Origin: Gavia stellata | Taxonomy: Eukaryota > Chordata > Aves > Gaviiformes > Gaviidae | Assembly (NCBI RefSeq): GCF_030936135.1 | Contig: NC_082595.1 | Span: forward strand, 12,686,430 to 12,750,429 | Direction: 5' to 3' | Length of the DNA: 64,000 nucleotides | Shown: positions 1-12,000 of the stretch, in pieces | Layout: each line of letters starts with the position of its first letter | How positions within the stretch are numbered: the stretch's first letter is position 1 | Program-made: the position numbers and the translations under genes | The notes under the pieces: model-generated | Database searches by the model: none | What the model was told of the DNA's origin: nothing | What the model saw: the letters and a program-made list of their open reading frames with translations, nothing else

Positions 1-290
1 CCACATTCACTATGTATAAAAATTCATTTAATTTATCTGCTCTGGCCTTATCTTCTATGAGTACTTCTTTTGTGCCTTGACCATTTACTGTTGTACAGTC
101 TTTCTAGCAGGCTTTTGGCTTTTGATGGTTTTGTGAAAGGATTTATTGTTACTTTTTTATGCCTTTTGTAAGTTGTTCCTTAAACTCTTTGGCCTGCCTT
201 GTTGCGTTTTTACATCTAACCTGCCAGAGTTCATTCTCCTCTATTTTCCTCATTTGAACATGATGTCAACTTTTTAAAGGTCACCTTCTC
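1..290 (-). mobile_element. Ancient L3/CR1-family LINE fragment, runs off the left edge
   Basis: This T-rich stretch follows, with many substitutions, the antisense of an old amniote LINE (L3 / CR1-L3 type). Landmarks in order are CTGGCCTTATCTTC, a block around TTTCTAGCAGGCTTTTGGCTT, GGCCTGCCTTG, CTGCCAGAGTTCATTCTCCT and CTATTTTCCTCATTTGAAC, ending near TTTTTAAAGG. The match is to the pattern of the family as I know it, not to a computed alignment. The element lies on the minus strand, and this part is internal to its coding region. No open frame survives, so it is a dead fossil. It probably continues to the left of the window. The right end is approximate. Confidence 0.68.
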
Positions 291-3200
291 CCTTCTGAAA
301 CCTCATCTAAAACACATGTTACCGATCAAAGCAATGATGCAGTAAGTTAAAGGTGAAGCCACTGCTGGTCAGTGAAGGTTATTGTATTAATGAGAGATCC
401 AGACAGCATGGGAGAGCTGCAGGGTGGTCAGTAATGGAGCCTCAACAGGATTTAGAAAGCAGTCCAAAAACTTTTTTGCTTCTCTCAATGTCAGCTCCTG
501 CCTGGAAATGTGAACAAGCTGCTGTTGCTTGTTATTGCCCTGAACACAGTGGGGTAAAAAAATTAGAATTTATAAATGAGCAGAACTGCATCAAAAAAAG
601 GCCCCTTTTCTTCAATTTTTCTTTCTAATGGAACCAAACCCCTCAAAACTGGGTTCTCCATTTGGGAAAATACTAAGACTGTTGAGTGGCATCAGTACCA
701 TGTTTAGAGAGATGGCATGCATTGCAACTGTAACACAACAGAGTGAAGGAATGCTGATTTTTGCAATACAATAATACTGTATCAAGGAGCGAATGTAAAT
801 AAAAGTGTTACCTTGTATTATTATTTTTAATTAAGAGTATTGTTGCTCATCATGCTGAAAAGTTTTAAAGCAGAGCACGCACACCAAAAAAAAGTAGCAC
901 AAATAGGTCCAGTTCTGATGATTATAGAGAACATTCCAACTTTTTTATTCCAAAATCTACTAAGAATAGTTAAGAATAAAGTAGGGTTTATCTCATAGAA
1001 CAAAGTTTGGCTAATCTGCATATAAGACATTGTTTTCTCTCTGGACAAAACACTTGATGTGAAATGGCACTACGGCATCTACACACACTTGATTCCACTT
1101 AGGAACATGTAGAATAAAATCAAGACTTAATTTCAAGTATTTTGAAAACTTGGAAACACATACTCAGACATGCTTAGTGCAGATGGGACATTGCTTCATT
1201 TAGAAAAAAAAAAAAATCAGAGTAATTGGCAATACCTCTTTACAAGCAGTGTTTAAGAGCTTGGCCTATTACAGCCAAGAATTTCAGCAAATTATTTCTC
1301 TGTGAACACCAATTGGCATAGAAATATTCCATAGCTGTGTTGCATACAGGGGTTTTATTTCCCACTTTTAATTCCCTTCTCTATCGCAGCTTCAGGTTGG
1401 CCTATAAAATTCACTTCAGTGTATTGTTAGGTGTGATGGGATTTACATAGATTTGAAAATTCCCTTATAATAGTGCTTGGGTGATAATTAAGTTAGACTT
1501 TTTTCCAATTGCCTTCATTTATTGTTTGAGAACTAACACAGAATTTTTATGGACCACAAATGAAAGTAGATAAAACTTTCTGGAATTGCAGCAGTGGCAT
1601 AAGGTGGTAGCTCTACTGTCATATAAAATGCTGTACAGTTATATTAATTGTGCTCTTTTCCACCACTGTGAAGCTATTCCTTTTATGGCACTGCTCTTCA
1701 CAGCTCCTTGTAGTATTACAGGCATGGTAGTGTCAGAGTTTTATTGTTTTTAACACTTTTAAAAAAGAATTCACTATTCATTGGTTTGGTCTCCACTAAA
1801 TATCTTGTGGCAAACCCCCTATCCACAGGGACAAAGGTGTGGGGTGGTACCTCTGCTCTGCAAACCCTATGTTGTATAGCAGTGTTGTGGTTTATATTGT
1901 TGGGAATTATCACAACAAAATTCAGTGTGAGACCCTATGGAAGGAGAATGCGATAGTTTAAACAAAACTGATTTCATTCCCTTGCACTCATAGATTTCAT
2001 TCATTGCCAAGACACTTGCCCATGTGGTTTGGTCAGGACAAGGGATGCTGGCTGTGGCGTCCTTATCTCTCTTGTTTCTTTTGTGATTGGCAGCAATCAC
2101 CTGAATTTTGAATGTGTGCTTTATGTCCCCTAATTGCGGATGGTGTTTGGGTTTCTTTCATCTTATTATTTTGCTTTAGCCCTTGTAAGTCTTGGGCAAA
2201 TTTCTTGCATTTCATGGTTCTTTTTTGCCTTACCTGTTCTTCACCATCTTGTCCCTTAATCATTAGGCTGGCTTATTCTCCCTATCTGGTCTTTCAAATG
2301 AATTCACACATATAGTGCCCTGTAGCAATTAATGCATATCACTGTCTCTCACACTCACATTTTCATTCAAGCTTTGTTCATACCAGTCTTGAAATTTCTG
2401 TTACAAATCCCCACAATCTAATGCTAGCCATCAGCTATTTCTCAGAGAATAGGCAGAATTGAAGAAACATGGGACCACCCAAGCCTTTCCAAAGAAGGAG
2501 TACAGAGGAACTACGGCTTAAAAAAAAAAAGTTAATCTAAGTCAGTTAAGGATTTCTACATACTCAAGCAGGAATTTGCTTGTAGGGCTACCGCTCCGAA
2601 CCTATCTTCTCTATGTCAGTACCAATGGTTTAGCTTTTCTATCAAAAATATATTCATATTTCTACATTACTTTTCTCCCTCTTTCTCTTTATAGACATTC
2701 AGATCAGGGCTGGGATCACTTCCCTGTCACACAGATAGCTTAGCTCCGTGTCTTCTCCCCTATGACTTCACTATCCCTCCAGCCTGTTGTAAAAATGCTG
2801 TCTCTTCCAAAATGCTGCTGTAAAATTTACATTCCTTTGAACTCTTGACTTCCTGTTTCTTACAACATCTCTGATGAGATCCTCTGTCTCTCCTGCCGAA
2901 ACCCTTGTCTCTCCTAAGACGGTTTGTAAACTAACACTTTATAGAAGCACAAGGAAATAATGTTTTTTATTTAAATAATTAAATGGCACTTTCAAATGTA
3001 TTTTAAACTATACAGAGCTAAGGCCTCCACTAGAACTAAACTTCAGAGCTTACTGGCTTCAGCTCAGTTTACTTTTATTTCATAGCTCTTACCAGAGAAC
3101 TTCAGAAGCCATTAGCTTGAAGCCCCAGTTTGACCTCTCTACTGAGCCTGCTGGCTGGGTTCCCCTAAGAGCGGTTGTAAGCGATGGATAAAAAATTAAT

Positions 3201-3442
3201 CAAAAACTTGCAGGAAAAAAAATCAAGCAATCCAGAATGGAAATTAATAAAACTCTGTACAAAAAGCTCCATGTGCAGTCCTTGAGGAATTTAGAAGCAT
3301 TCAGATCCCATAATGAGATATTTAATCATCAGGTGAGGTTTAAATATTTTAACAAATCAAATAATACTTCTATCATGCATTCTTCCTTAGCTAAACAATT
3401 CTTATTTTGAGAAAGTAATTGCAAGACACTAAAGTCTGTTTA
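291..3442. other. Non-coding stretch, no gene recognised
   Basis: This is AT-rich single-copy-looking DNA with only short chance open frames (up to about 90 codons). It holds an A13 run at 1204-1216 and an A11 run at 2520-2530. The part from about 1880 to 2900 is richer in T and C on the plus strand and may be old repeat, but I cannot assign it to a family. No splice-bounded exon or RNA gene was recognised. Confidence 0.6.
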
Positions 3443-3965
3443 TCATAGAATATGGATTGGAATGGACCTTTAAAAGTCATCTAGTCCAATCCCCCCTGCA
3501 ATGAGCAGGGACATCAACTAGATCAGGTTGCTCAGAGCCTTGAATGTTTCCAGGGATGGGCATCTACCACATCTCTGGGCAACCTGTTCCAGTGTTTCAC
3601 CACCCTCATTGTAAAAAATTTCTTCCTTGTCTAGTCTAAATCTACCCTCTCTTAGTTTAAAACCATTACCCCTTGTACTATCGCAACAGGCCCTACCAAA
3701 AATGTTGTCCCCATCTTTCTCATAAGCCCCCTTTAGGTACTGAAAGGCCTCAACAAGGTCTCCCTGGAACCTTCTCTTTTCCAGGCTGAACAACCCCAAC
3801 TCTCTCAGCCTTTCTTCATAGGAGAGGTGTTCCATCCCTCTGATCATTTTTGTGGCCCTCCTCTGGACCTGCTCCAACAAGTCTGTCTTTCCTGTGGTGA
3901 GGGTTCCAGAGCTGGATGCAGTACTCCAGGTGGGGTCTCAGCAGAGCGGACCAGAGTTCATTATA
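3443..3965 (-). mobile_element. CR1 LINE, 5'-truncated 3' end with ORF2 remnant
   Basis: This is a typical avian CR1 copy inserted antisense. Its 3' tail starts at about 3443 with TCATAGAATATGG and the phrase CATCTAGTCCAATCCCCC. The body (minus strand, 3518-3880 and a little beyond) reads as the C-terminal end of the CR1 ORF2 reverse transcriptase protein. It shows the motif QRRATKMIRG, then [18 protein letters not shown], then DSTRGNGFKLREGRFRLD. The normal ORF2 ending is blurred: the EQVAQRCGRCPSLETFK segment has drifted, so the copy is inactive. The break at about 3965 is the usual CR1 5' truncation. The subfamily differs from the copy at 37955, because its 3' UTR has no CTAAACCATG segment. 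Confidence 0.93.
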
Positions 3966-6900
3966 CCTTCCCAAGGCAGAGAACTAAAAATCATAGCAGT
4001 TATACAGGGCAATTTCTCCTAGGATGCAATTTAAGAAATTGTTTGATTCTTTTAAAGGATAAAGACATGAGACCAGCATGTGTGTGACCATATGCATGGT
4101 TTTGGTGCATTCTGACCAGAAAACAACCCTGCAAATAACACCTTGGACCTGAGAATCTTAACCCGGAGCTTTCTGTCTCTTAACCTGAGGTTTTTTCAAA
4201 GATTTATTTTTTTTTTTTTCCTCCAACTTGTGACAAGAGAACATACTTGGAACAGAAGGTATCTGCTATTTCATTTACTTTATTATACATTAGGCTTATT
4301 TGAAAGAATGATTTATACTCTTCTTTAAACTTGAAACACAGTTGAGTTCATCCTTACATTGCGTGCAATTCTTTAATTAGTATTTTACACTCTATTGCCA
4401 AACAGTCATGGAAGGTATAAATTATCTTGATTAATGCAATTGAGATAATGGTATATAGATACTGTGATTTTTAGTCACATAGCTCAGCTGGGGCATTAAC
4501 AGATGTAGCTTTACATTGTCAAACAGTTACAACTTCCCCTTAGTCTTGTAAGGTAGGAAAACTCACGACTGTATAGTTACTACAGCTTAACAAAGGTACT
4601 CCTTAGGAGAGTAATCTACTGTCTTTATAATAAACACACTACTTCTGGTTGTTGGCCATGTGCACAGTCATATTATTTCTTAGCACAGTTACCGTACGTT
4701 GATTTGACCACAGGAAATGTTTCAGCTCTTGGCTGTGTCAGACTGAGGCATGGCTGCGTAAAAGGCCTCGTAAAAGCCACGTGGGGCCAATGCTCTAGGC
4801 TTAAGCTAAGCAAAGCATCCTAAACAGTTCCACTGCTAGGATGTCAAAACTTTCTGAAAATCGGCCATCAAGCCAGCAGGGGAGTGCAGACAGAACTGCA
4901 GAATTCCTGTACTCCCAAAGCTACTAGGTGTTATTGTTCTGGGTTTACAAAATAGCTTAAATCTCATGGAAGTTCACAGAACAACCCATGGGGTGGCTCT
5001 GCGCCCGTCCCTCTCTGTAGATCACCAGAAGACATTTTTTCCACTGAATTCCTTATGCAGCAGAAATCCTGTTACAGTCAGGTGGTTCTTTTCCCAAACC
5101 CAAATAAGAACTAAGGCAACAAAACCCATTAATTTTTCAGCTGGTTCAGCCACCTGAGCCATCTTAGTAAATAGTGCATAAAAGCTGTGCTGGCATGAAG
5201 ACAAGCAGGGATGAGCACCTGAGGGTTAAGTAGGCTGGGGTATGTCAGTTGGCTCTTTCACTGGGAAAACAAGCTTGTTTTGAATAAAAGGAGCACAGCC
5301 TTAGAGATGGTGCTCTTAATGCTCCAGCGTGGCAGTGCTGTTCCAGTTTTCTCTGCTCTTCTGTATATTCTTTCTCAATAACTTGAAAAAGAAACATTCA
5401 CGTGTGTAATTAACGAGCATTCGGATGGCACGACTGTCATGACAGTGTTCCAGTCAGTTTTACTGGCCACCTGTAAGTGAGCGCTTAGGACCTCAGCTTA
5501 AAAACCACAGGCCAGAGGTCTGCAGTTTTTCAGCTGGCAGGATTTCACTTGGTGCCCTTCAGGTCTTTATGCCTTGGGTCCCTGTGGGCAAAGCAAGGAT
5601 GTCAGTAGTGCCACCTTGCAGGCATGCTGTGGAGGGCACCAGCTGCAGGTAGGAAGGAACTTGTCTATCGTGACCCATGAAACAAAATGCAAACAACTAA
5701 TCAGTGTCTGCAATCAGTTCACTGACGCTCTGAACAGTAAGGAGGTGAAATTTGCCAAGTTACTACAGACTTAGCTGTAATGCCTTCAGTCAGAAACTAG
5801 CAACTAGGAAACCAAATATATGGTGGAATGTCTCAGCAAACTCCACCTGAGAAAAGCATGTAAGCGGGCTGAAATCTCAAGTAGGGAAGAGAGGTGCTTG
5901 TGATCAGGACAATTGTAGTCTTGTTGTTCTTATTCTATGCTATTCCTCCATGCATGCCATGTATCCATATTTGGTTCTTGATTGTCTTCCCACACAAGGC
6001 AGGAAACAAAATAATAAGGGGAAAACAAACTCTCTCAGACTTGCAACAACACAACCTGTCAAGTAGTAACACATTCTCTGCCATAGATCAATGACGGCAG
6101 CACAAAACATCAAGAACTGTAAAAAATGTGATAGCAGAACTGTATCTAAATTATGTTTAATATATTTAAGTGGCCAACACATGCAAAGGAGATTACACAA
6201 TAACGTAAACTTATGCCTTAGTTAATTATTAGAAATGCTGAATCTTAACTCTTCTTGGTTGTGAGGAACCTGGGAACCTTGTGGTTAAATTAGATTTAAA
6301 GCCAATTGTCTGAAGGAGTTCAGCAAGAAGATTTTCTGCTTCCAAAATACCCAACATTCTCAGGATAATTTGGAATCAGAAGATCATATTTCTCCCTCAA
6401 CTATAAAGAAATATCCAAACTCTTCTAAGTAAATTGCTTATTAAAACAAGAACCCAAATTCCTTTAAAATCTGGAAACCTAAGATACTTAGTTTGTCCTT
6501 AGTGCTAACAGACCTTGGTGTCACTGAATATTTTTGGGTTATTCTATAAGATGAGAAACAGTACTTGGAAAGAGTTCTGACGAGTGCCTTTGCTTGCCAT
6601 TTGCAATCCAGTAGGCTCCAAAAGGGAGAGATTGAGCTGCAAGCCCTGCGATTGCTATTTCTCTCTGCCCTTTCCCCAGCATTCGCCTCTCCAGGGAAAC
6701 TATCAGTTAATCATCCTGAGATCTCTTTTTTTGTGAGCCAAGAATCCTCGGAGTGGAGACCTGCACCTGGCTATTCACTTGAATGCTGGGGGAGGGAGAA
6801 CCTATTCTCCCACTAGTTGTTCTGTATCTTGGACACATCTTTCTCTTGTGATATATTCCCTCTGACAAATGTGACCATCAAAAAGGCTGATTTGCCTGAG

Positions 6901-9058
6901 CCATCTTGTCTTCATCCCAGAGTTATCAATCCACAACCAAAGCTCCAACTTGGCCCATCCAAAGCTGTAATACTGAACACTTTTATCTATTTCCCTAGCA
7001 ATTTTATTAGTCTTCATTAAAGAATATTCCTTCCCTTATCCTTGCTGGTGTTACTGCCTGTAACTCTGAAAAACCTCCTCTGCTAGCAAAACTACGACGA
7101 GTTAACTCCTAGTGCACATGAATAACGGATCCAAATGGTATATAGCAAATACAGATATTTTAAAAAGTATGCTGATGGTGCATGCTTGCCAAATATTAGT
7201 CCAGAGAGTCTATAACAGTGACTGAATGCTGCGGTGATATTTCACCTGGTGTCTCAAAAGTTCTCACAAATGCCTATCTAACATTCTCCTGTCAAATTAA
7301 CTTGGCTGCTGCAGAAGGGTGGCTGTGTGGCCTCTTTCCCCTGGGAGGCTCTCAGAAGCACCTGCCAGATGAGATAGCGAGCCTCAGCTCTGACCTGCTC
7401 TGGCAGTTTTCTGAAAGAATGGCTTTTACAATGCTGGATTACTTTATTTATTACTTCTAGTGCAAATTCGGGGGTGTTTTGCTCTGTCTAAAATACTGAT
7501 GTTCAAAATAAAAGTTGAGACAGCATAGATGAAGGTCTGAGACTGTGGTGCTGGAATGCTATATTTATACCTGAAGATATCCACCACTGGTGCCACATGC
7601 ATTAGTCAACTTTGAAATGCAACACTGTCATGGGAGCTATTTTCATGCTTGGAGAGCCAAGGGGCACAAAGGCCTCCAGTGAAAAACGTTGCCATGTTCA
7701 ATCTCATCTACGAAACACTTCTACAGATATTATTTAGCAGTTCTTGTCACTTTCTCTCCTCACTCCCTGCAAAAAAATAAGTAAAAGCTGTCTTGTTCTA
7801 GATGATTTCTCTGCTCTGTGGGGAGGGAAGAAATTTCCTTGATTTATATAAAGAAAACCACCCAGCATGCCCATGTGCTCAGGTTTCCATCTCACTGTGG
7901 AGGCAAATTACCAGTCATCAATCCAGGTGACTGACGGAAGAGATTTTTCTGCTTATGGTTGCAGACACTGCTCTCTTTCCCAGTCCCAAAGCAGTTTAAC
8001 TGCCCAGTAGAGACGTGGGTTGATTTAGGGGTACTCCTTCAAAAGCAGGCAAGAATCAGATTTTCACAGAATAAGGCTCTGAACTGCAAAGTTATATTGC
8101 TGAAAATGTTCTCCTTAACAAATGCCAGTGAAATAGCTTGAGCTCCTCTGTGTAGGGGAGGAAAATAACTTATAGCCAATAACTAACAACTGTGATTCCT
8201 TTGCTTCTCGGCACTTCCATTATCCAAATTTACTTGCCAAATAACTGCTATGAATAATGCTTGGTCTGTAGATTTTCCAAAAATTTCCAGTAATAAAAAC
8301 ACTGAAATTTTGAACATTTATTAAATACAGAGGTTACATTGCATTCACATTCTCCAGTTACACATAACTTTTCGAAACAGGCTTGCCAATTCAAGGGTTT
8401 CTGATTACAAAATTTATCTTACCCCGCTCTTCTGCTTCAAAGTAAATGTGTAACATTTGCTCCCTCTCTAGTTTGTAGTCAGGAACATTCCCAATTTGCC
8501 ACTGCCTTCATGGGCTCTCTAAAGAGTATCAGTGTTGCTGAGCAAAATGCTTTAAACATTCTGTAAGATTACTCTTAAAAAGTCTTTAACTACAGTTCAG
8601 CGTCTTTCTTCAAATGAAAAATACTATCAGCAGATGTAAGCTGGTAGATAATTAAGCAAGAGGAAAAGAATGTTGAAGTGATAATTAGGTATTTCACTTG
8701 GAGTAGAAAATCAAAATGAACATATGCTAAGCGAAATTAGAGAATCTCTGATTCGTGCTCATCCAGCACATCAATGTAAACATCCTTGCTTCAGCCCTTT
8801 GACTGCCCTCAAGTATTTCCAAGTTATCCTACCAAACTGCAGCAGCTAGTGGAGTGGGAGCTAAAGGCAGGACTACCCTACCTTGCAGCTGGACCTGAGC
8901 GGCTGCTGCTGTGCAGGCTGCAGCCTTCCTCCAGCTGGGAGCAGCCAGGAGCACAGGTCTGCCTGAGCAGCTCCAAGGTGCCTCTTCTCCCAGCACCTGC
9001 CTTTCCTTAAAGTCTTTAAACAAAAGGTCTTCTCCTCACGTAAAGCTGCATAATATTG
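3966..9058. other. Non-coding stretch, no gene recognised
   Basis: This holds no convincing exon, RNA gene or classifiable repeat. It contains a T13 run at 4207-4219 and a perfect 14-bp palindrome ACTGTCATGACAGT at 5433-5446. A moderately GC-richer patch lies at about 8850-9005, with CAGCTG-type motifs but no CpG cluster. The longest open frames (83-86 codons) have no domain, coding bias or splice context and look like chance. Confidence 0.6.
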
Positions 9059-9076
9059 AAGTAATTTAAATTACTT
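9059..9076. repeat. Perfect 18-bp palindrome
   Basis: The 18 bases AAGTAATTTAAATTACTT are identical to their own reverse complement. The flanking bases (G on the left, T on the right) end the symmetry. The palindrome has no central spacer. It may be a dimeric homeodomain-type (TAATT/AATTA) binding site or simple AT-rich chance. Confidence 0.95.
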
Positions 9077-12000
9077 TAGGCTATTTGAGGCTTAAAAAAC
9101 CTGAATGTTAAAGAATTACTTCAAGCACAGAATTGTAAGTCAACCTAAAACCTCAAATGCATGTCCAACAGAGAACACATTTTGTCTAAAGTCTGTAGTT
9201 TTAAAAGAAAATTAAATCAGGTCTGTTCCTACATGGCTGAAGTTCTGTGTGATAAGATAGGCTTTTTTCAGTGTACAGCAAACTCTCCAGTCTGTGTACA
9301 CTAGCGATTAAAATATCTACAGTATGATAAAATGTGATCTCATATCCTATTTGAGTGGCCAAGTTAAATTAGAGGCAATTAGGACTAATTTGGCTTCTTC
9401 CTGAGATCATAAATGTGCAGATGAAAGCTCTGATTAGAGAGCAGGAGTGTAGCTTTATTTGATTTTTGTCTTTCAATGTCTAATGTGTTCTTACCTTTGA
9501 AGATCTGAATTACTAAAATGACAGCAAAATAATAAAAACATCAAAGTTAAACTGATTTTAAAGATTAAATGGATGAATTAAAGGGAAGAGGTACAGATTT
9601 TCTAGGCAACTGGCAAGAACTATCAGTATTTCAAATTACCTCAATATCAAACCTTTTGTAATTATGCTTTGTGGCATAAAACGCATGAAACAGAAGAAGG
9701 TTCCTAGATTTTCAGGTCTTGCTTTTGTAAGCTGAGGAAACAAAATAACTTTCTAACAGGGATCCCTGTAAACAAATGGGAAGTTCTTTCTAATCCTATG
9801 TCGCTGAGATGAATTGTATTTTATTTCAACACTTTCAGATTAATTTTTTTCAGCTCTAGACTTCATGGTTATAGACTGTCAAGCATTTGTTCAGCAAACA
9901 AAATAGAGACATAACGTTCGGTCTCATTTTGAATACAATTTTACACTTAGGGATGGCCTATTAAAATCATTGTTGCTATTCCTCTAGGGCAAATTATTCA
10001 CACGTTCCTAAATACACAAAACGTGTGTGTATACATATATATGAGACTGTGCCTGAGTTCTGTAGCCAGAACACAATGAGAACTTGTGCATGTCATCTAA
10101 CCAGAGACCAGAAAAAGAATGTAATATTTATAAATAAGTCTGGCTCTTCACTGTGGAAAAAGCCTGTCATAGAAAAAAACACTTTAAAAGAATGTCATAG
10201 TGCAGTATCTGAGTTAAATGGCAACTTTCTGCCTATTGAGCAGGTTGGTTGTGTAAGGTGAAGGCATTTCTCTATATTCTCTGTTTAAAAGCAGATTTAC
10301 TAAAATGGCCCAACCCCCAGGTCTCCAGGCACTCAGATGAACTGCTGATCTTTCTCAAATAGGTTTGACTTGTGTCTTGCAAATTTTAAACCTGTCTGTC
10401 ACCTCTGTCCAAGTGAACTGATGAAGAGATAGACTAAAAGAACGGGAAGATAGCCTGGCTTCAAATGCCGTTGGCATCTAGCTAAAGAATGTGTCTCTGT
10501 CTAGAGAAACTAAGAAGTAAGTATCATTTATTTTCAAAAAGAAAAACGGTTTAATAGCCCAAGCATTGATTTAACAGGCAGGTCATTAGGAGGTTGTATC
10601 AGGGCAGTACATGGAGTGGCGCCACACCTTTAGAAGGCACCGGTTTGGCCCATATGTTCCTTTACTATTAAGACAGGGCTGAAGGTGGTCAGACTGGTGT
10701 CAGTTCTTCCAGAGAGGTTCTTATTTGTTGCCCAGAGATTTATCTCAGCCTAAGTAGGCTCAAACCACTTATTAAACTTTCTATTTGCATATTATCATCT
10801 TGTCTGGGTTGAGAACAATCTCCACTTACGTTATTGAATTCAGGTCATTGTTAAGAAAAGAATGCAAGGTTAGGACTGAAAGATAGGTACCTAAATCGGT
10901 TATTTTACTTCTAGGCAAATCCTAAAATCCAATATTGTTAAACACAATTGGCCTAGGTCCCCCCTTTAGAAGGCAATCTAGTGCCTTAATCCCAGTCCTT
11001 CTAGCTTTGGGAGAAGTCTTATCTTCTGAAAACACAGGTTATGTCTTCATATGTTTTTATCATCTCAGTTTGGCCAAGCTTTCATGATGCTTTATCTGAG
11101 CTGATTCAGACAGTTTCTGCACATGGAGCTTCTAGATCTGTTGTTTCAATGGGTTTTTTGTTCTGTTTAAGAGTAAAATTTGTGTTAACTGTATGTCAGA
11201 CACACATAACTGGTGGGTTGTGTTTTGAGACTGTGATTGATTGCTACTAGACTGTACCTTGATTGGGAGTTTCCCGAAGTATTCAGCCTTCAGTCATAAA
11301 ATTTTCTGCAACGTTATTACTGACTGACTGGCCAGCTAGGAACATCAAAACCTGTATTACTGACTGGTATTTTGGCAAGTTGCTTTTCTCAGTTGCAACA
11401 TATTATGTTATGTGAGAAATAATTCGTGTGCAGAAAAAGACAAATGTAGTAACTATATGAAAATATTCATTTCCACCCTAATCTTTCTCAAGATCCAGTG
11501 CCCCCCACCTACTGGACCAGCAGCATCTGCCCTGCAGCATTTGTTCATGTTAGTTTAAAAAGGAGTAATGAGGAAGGGAACCAAAAACCACTGAATAGAT
11601 ACGGAGGAAGAGGAGGTGAGTCTGATGTGTGCATTACAGACAGAGCAGAAAAGAGGTGCCTTTGAGAGGCTTTGAGGATTTTTTGCTTTGAGGTGCAATT
11701 TAATTTGTGTCATGTTACCTGCATAGTAATGAGTGCCTCCTAAAGGTTAAACACAGGGTCAAGAAAACACATAAGAAAGACTCAAGTTGTCTTGATGTCA
11801 GTACAAGACTTAGATTAATTTGTCCCTAAATTGGATAGTAAGTAGAAATAAGAGAACATTACAGCTCAGTTGATTCCCTTTTTTGACCTCAAACTTATCC
11901 ATTTGACACCAAAAGCATATAAGACATGAGTGATTTTTTTCTTAAAAATGGACTTCGGATAGTCTGACTGTCTTATCTTTGCAGTGCCTTTGAGAAGCTC

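Noticed and set aside
1880..2400. Possible solo LTR starting TGTTG
   Set aside because: No matching CA end, target-site duplication or poly-A signal arrangement was found.
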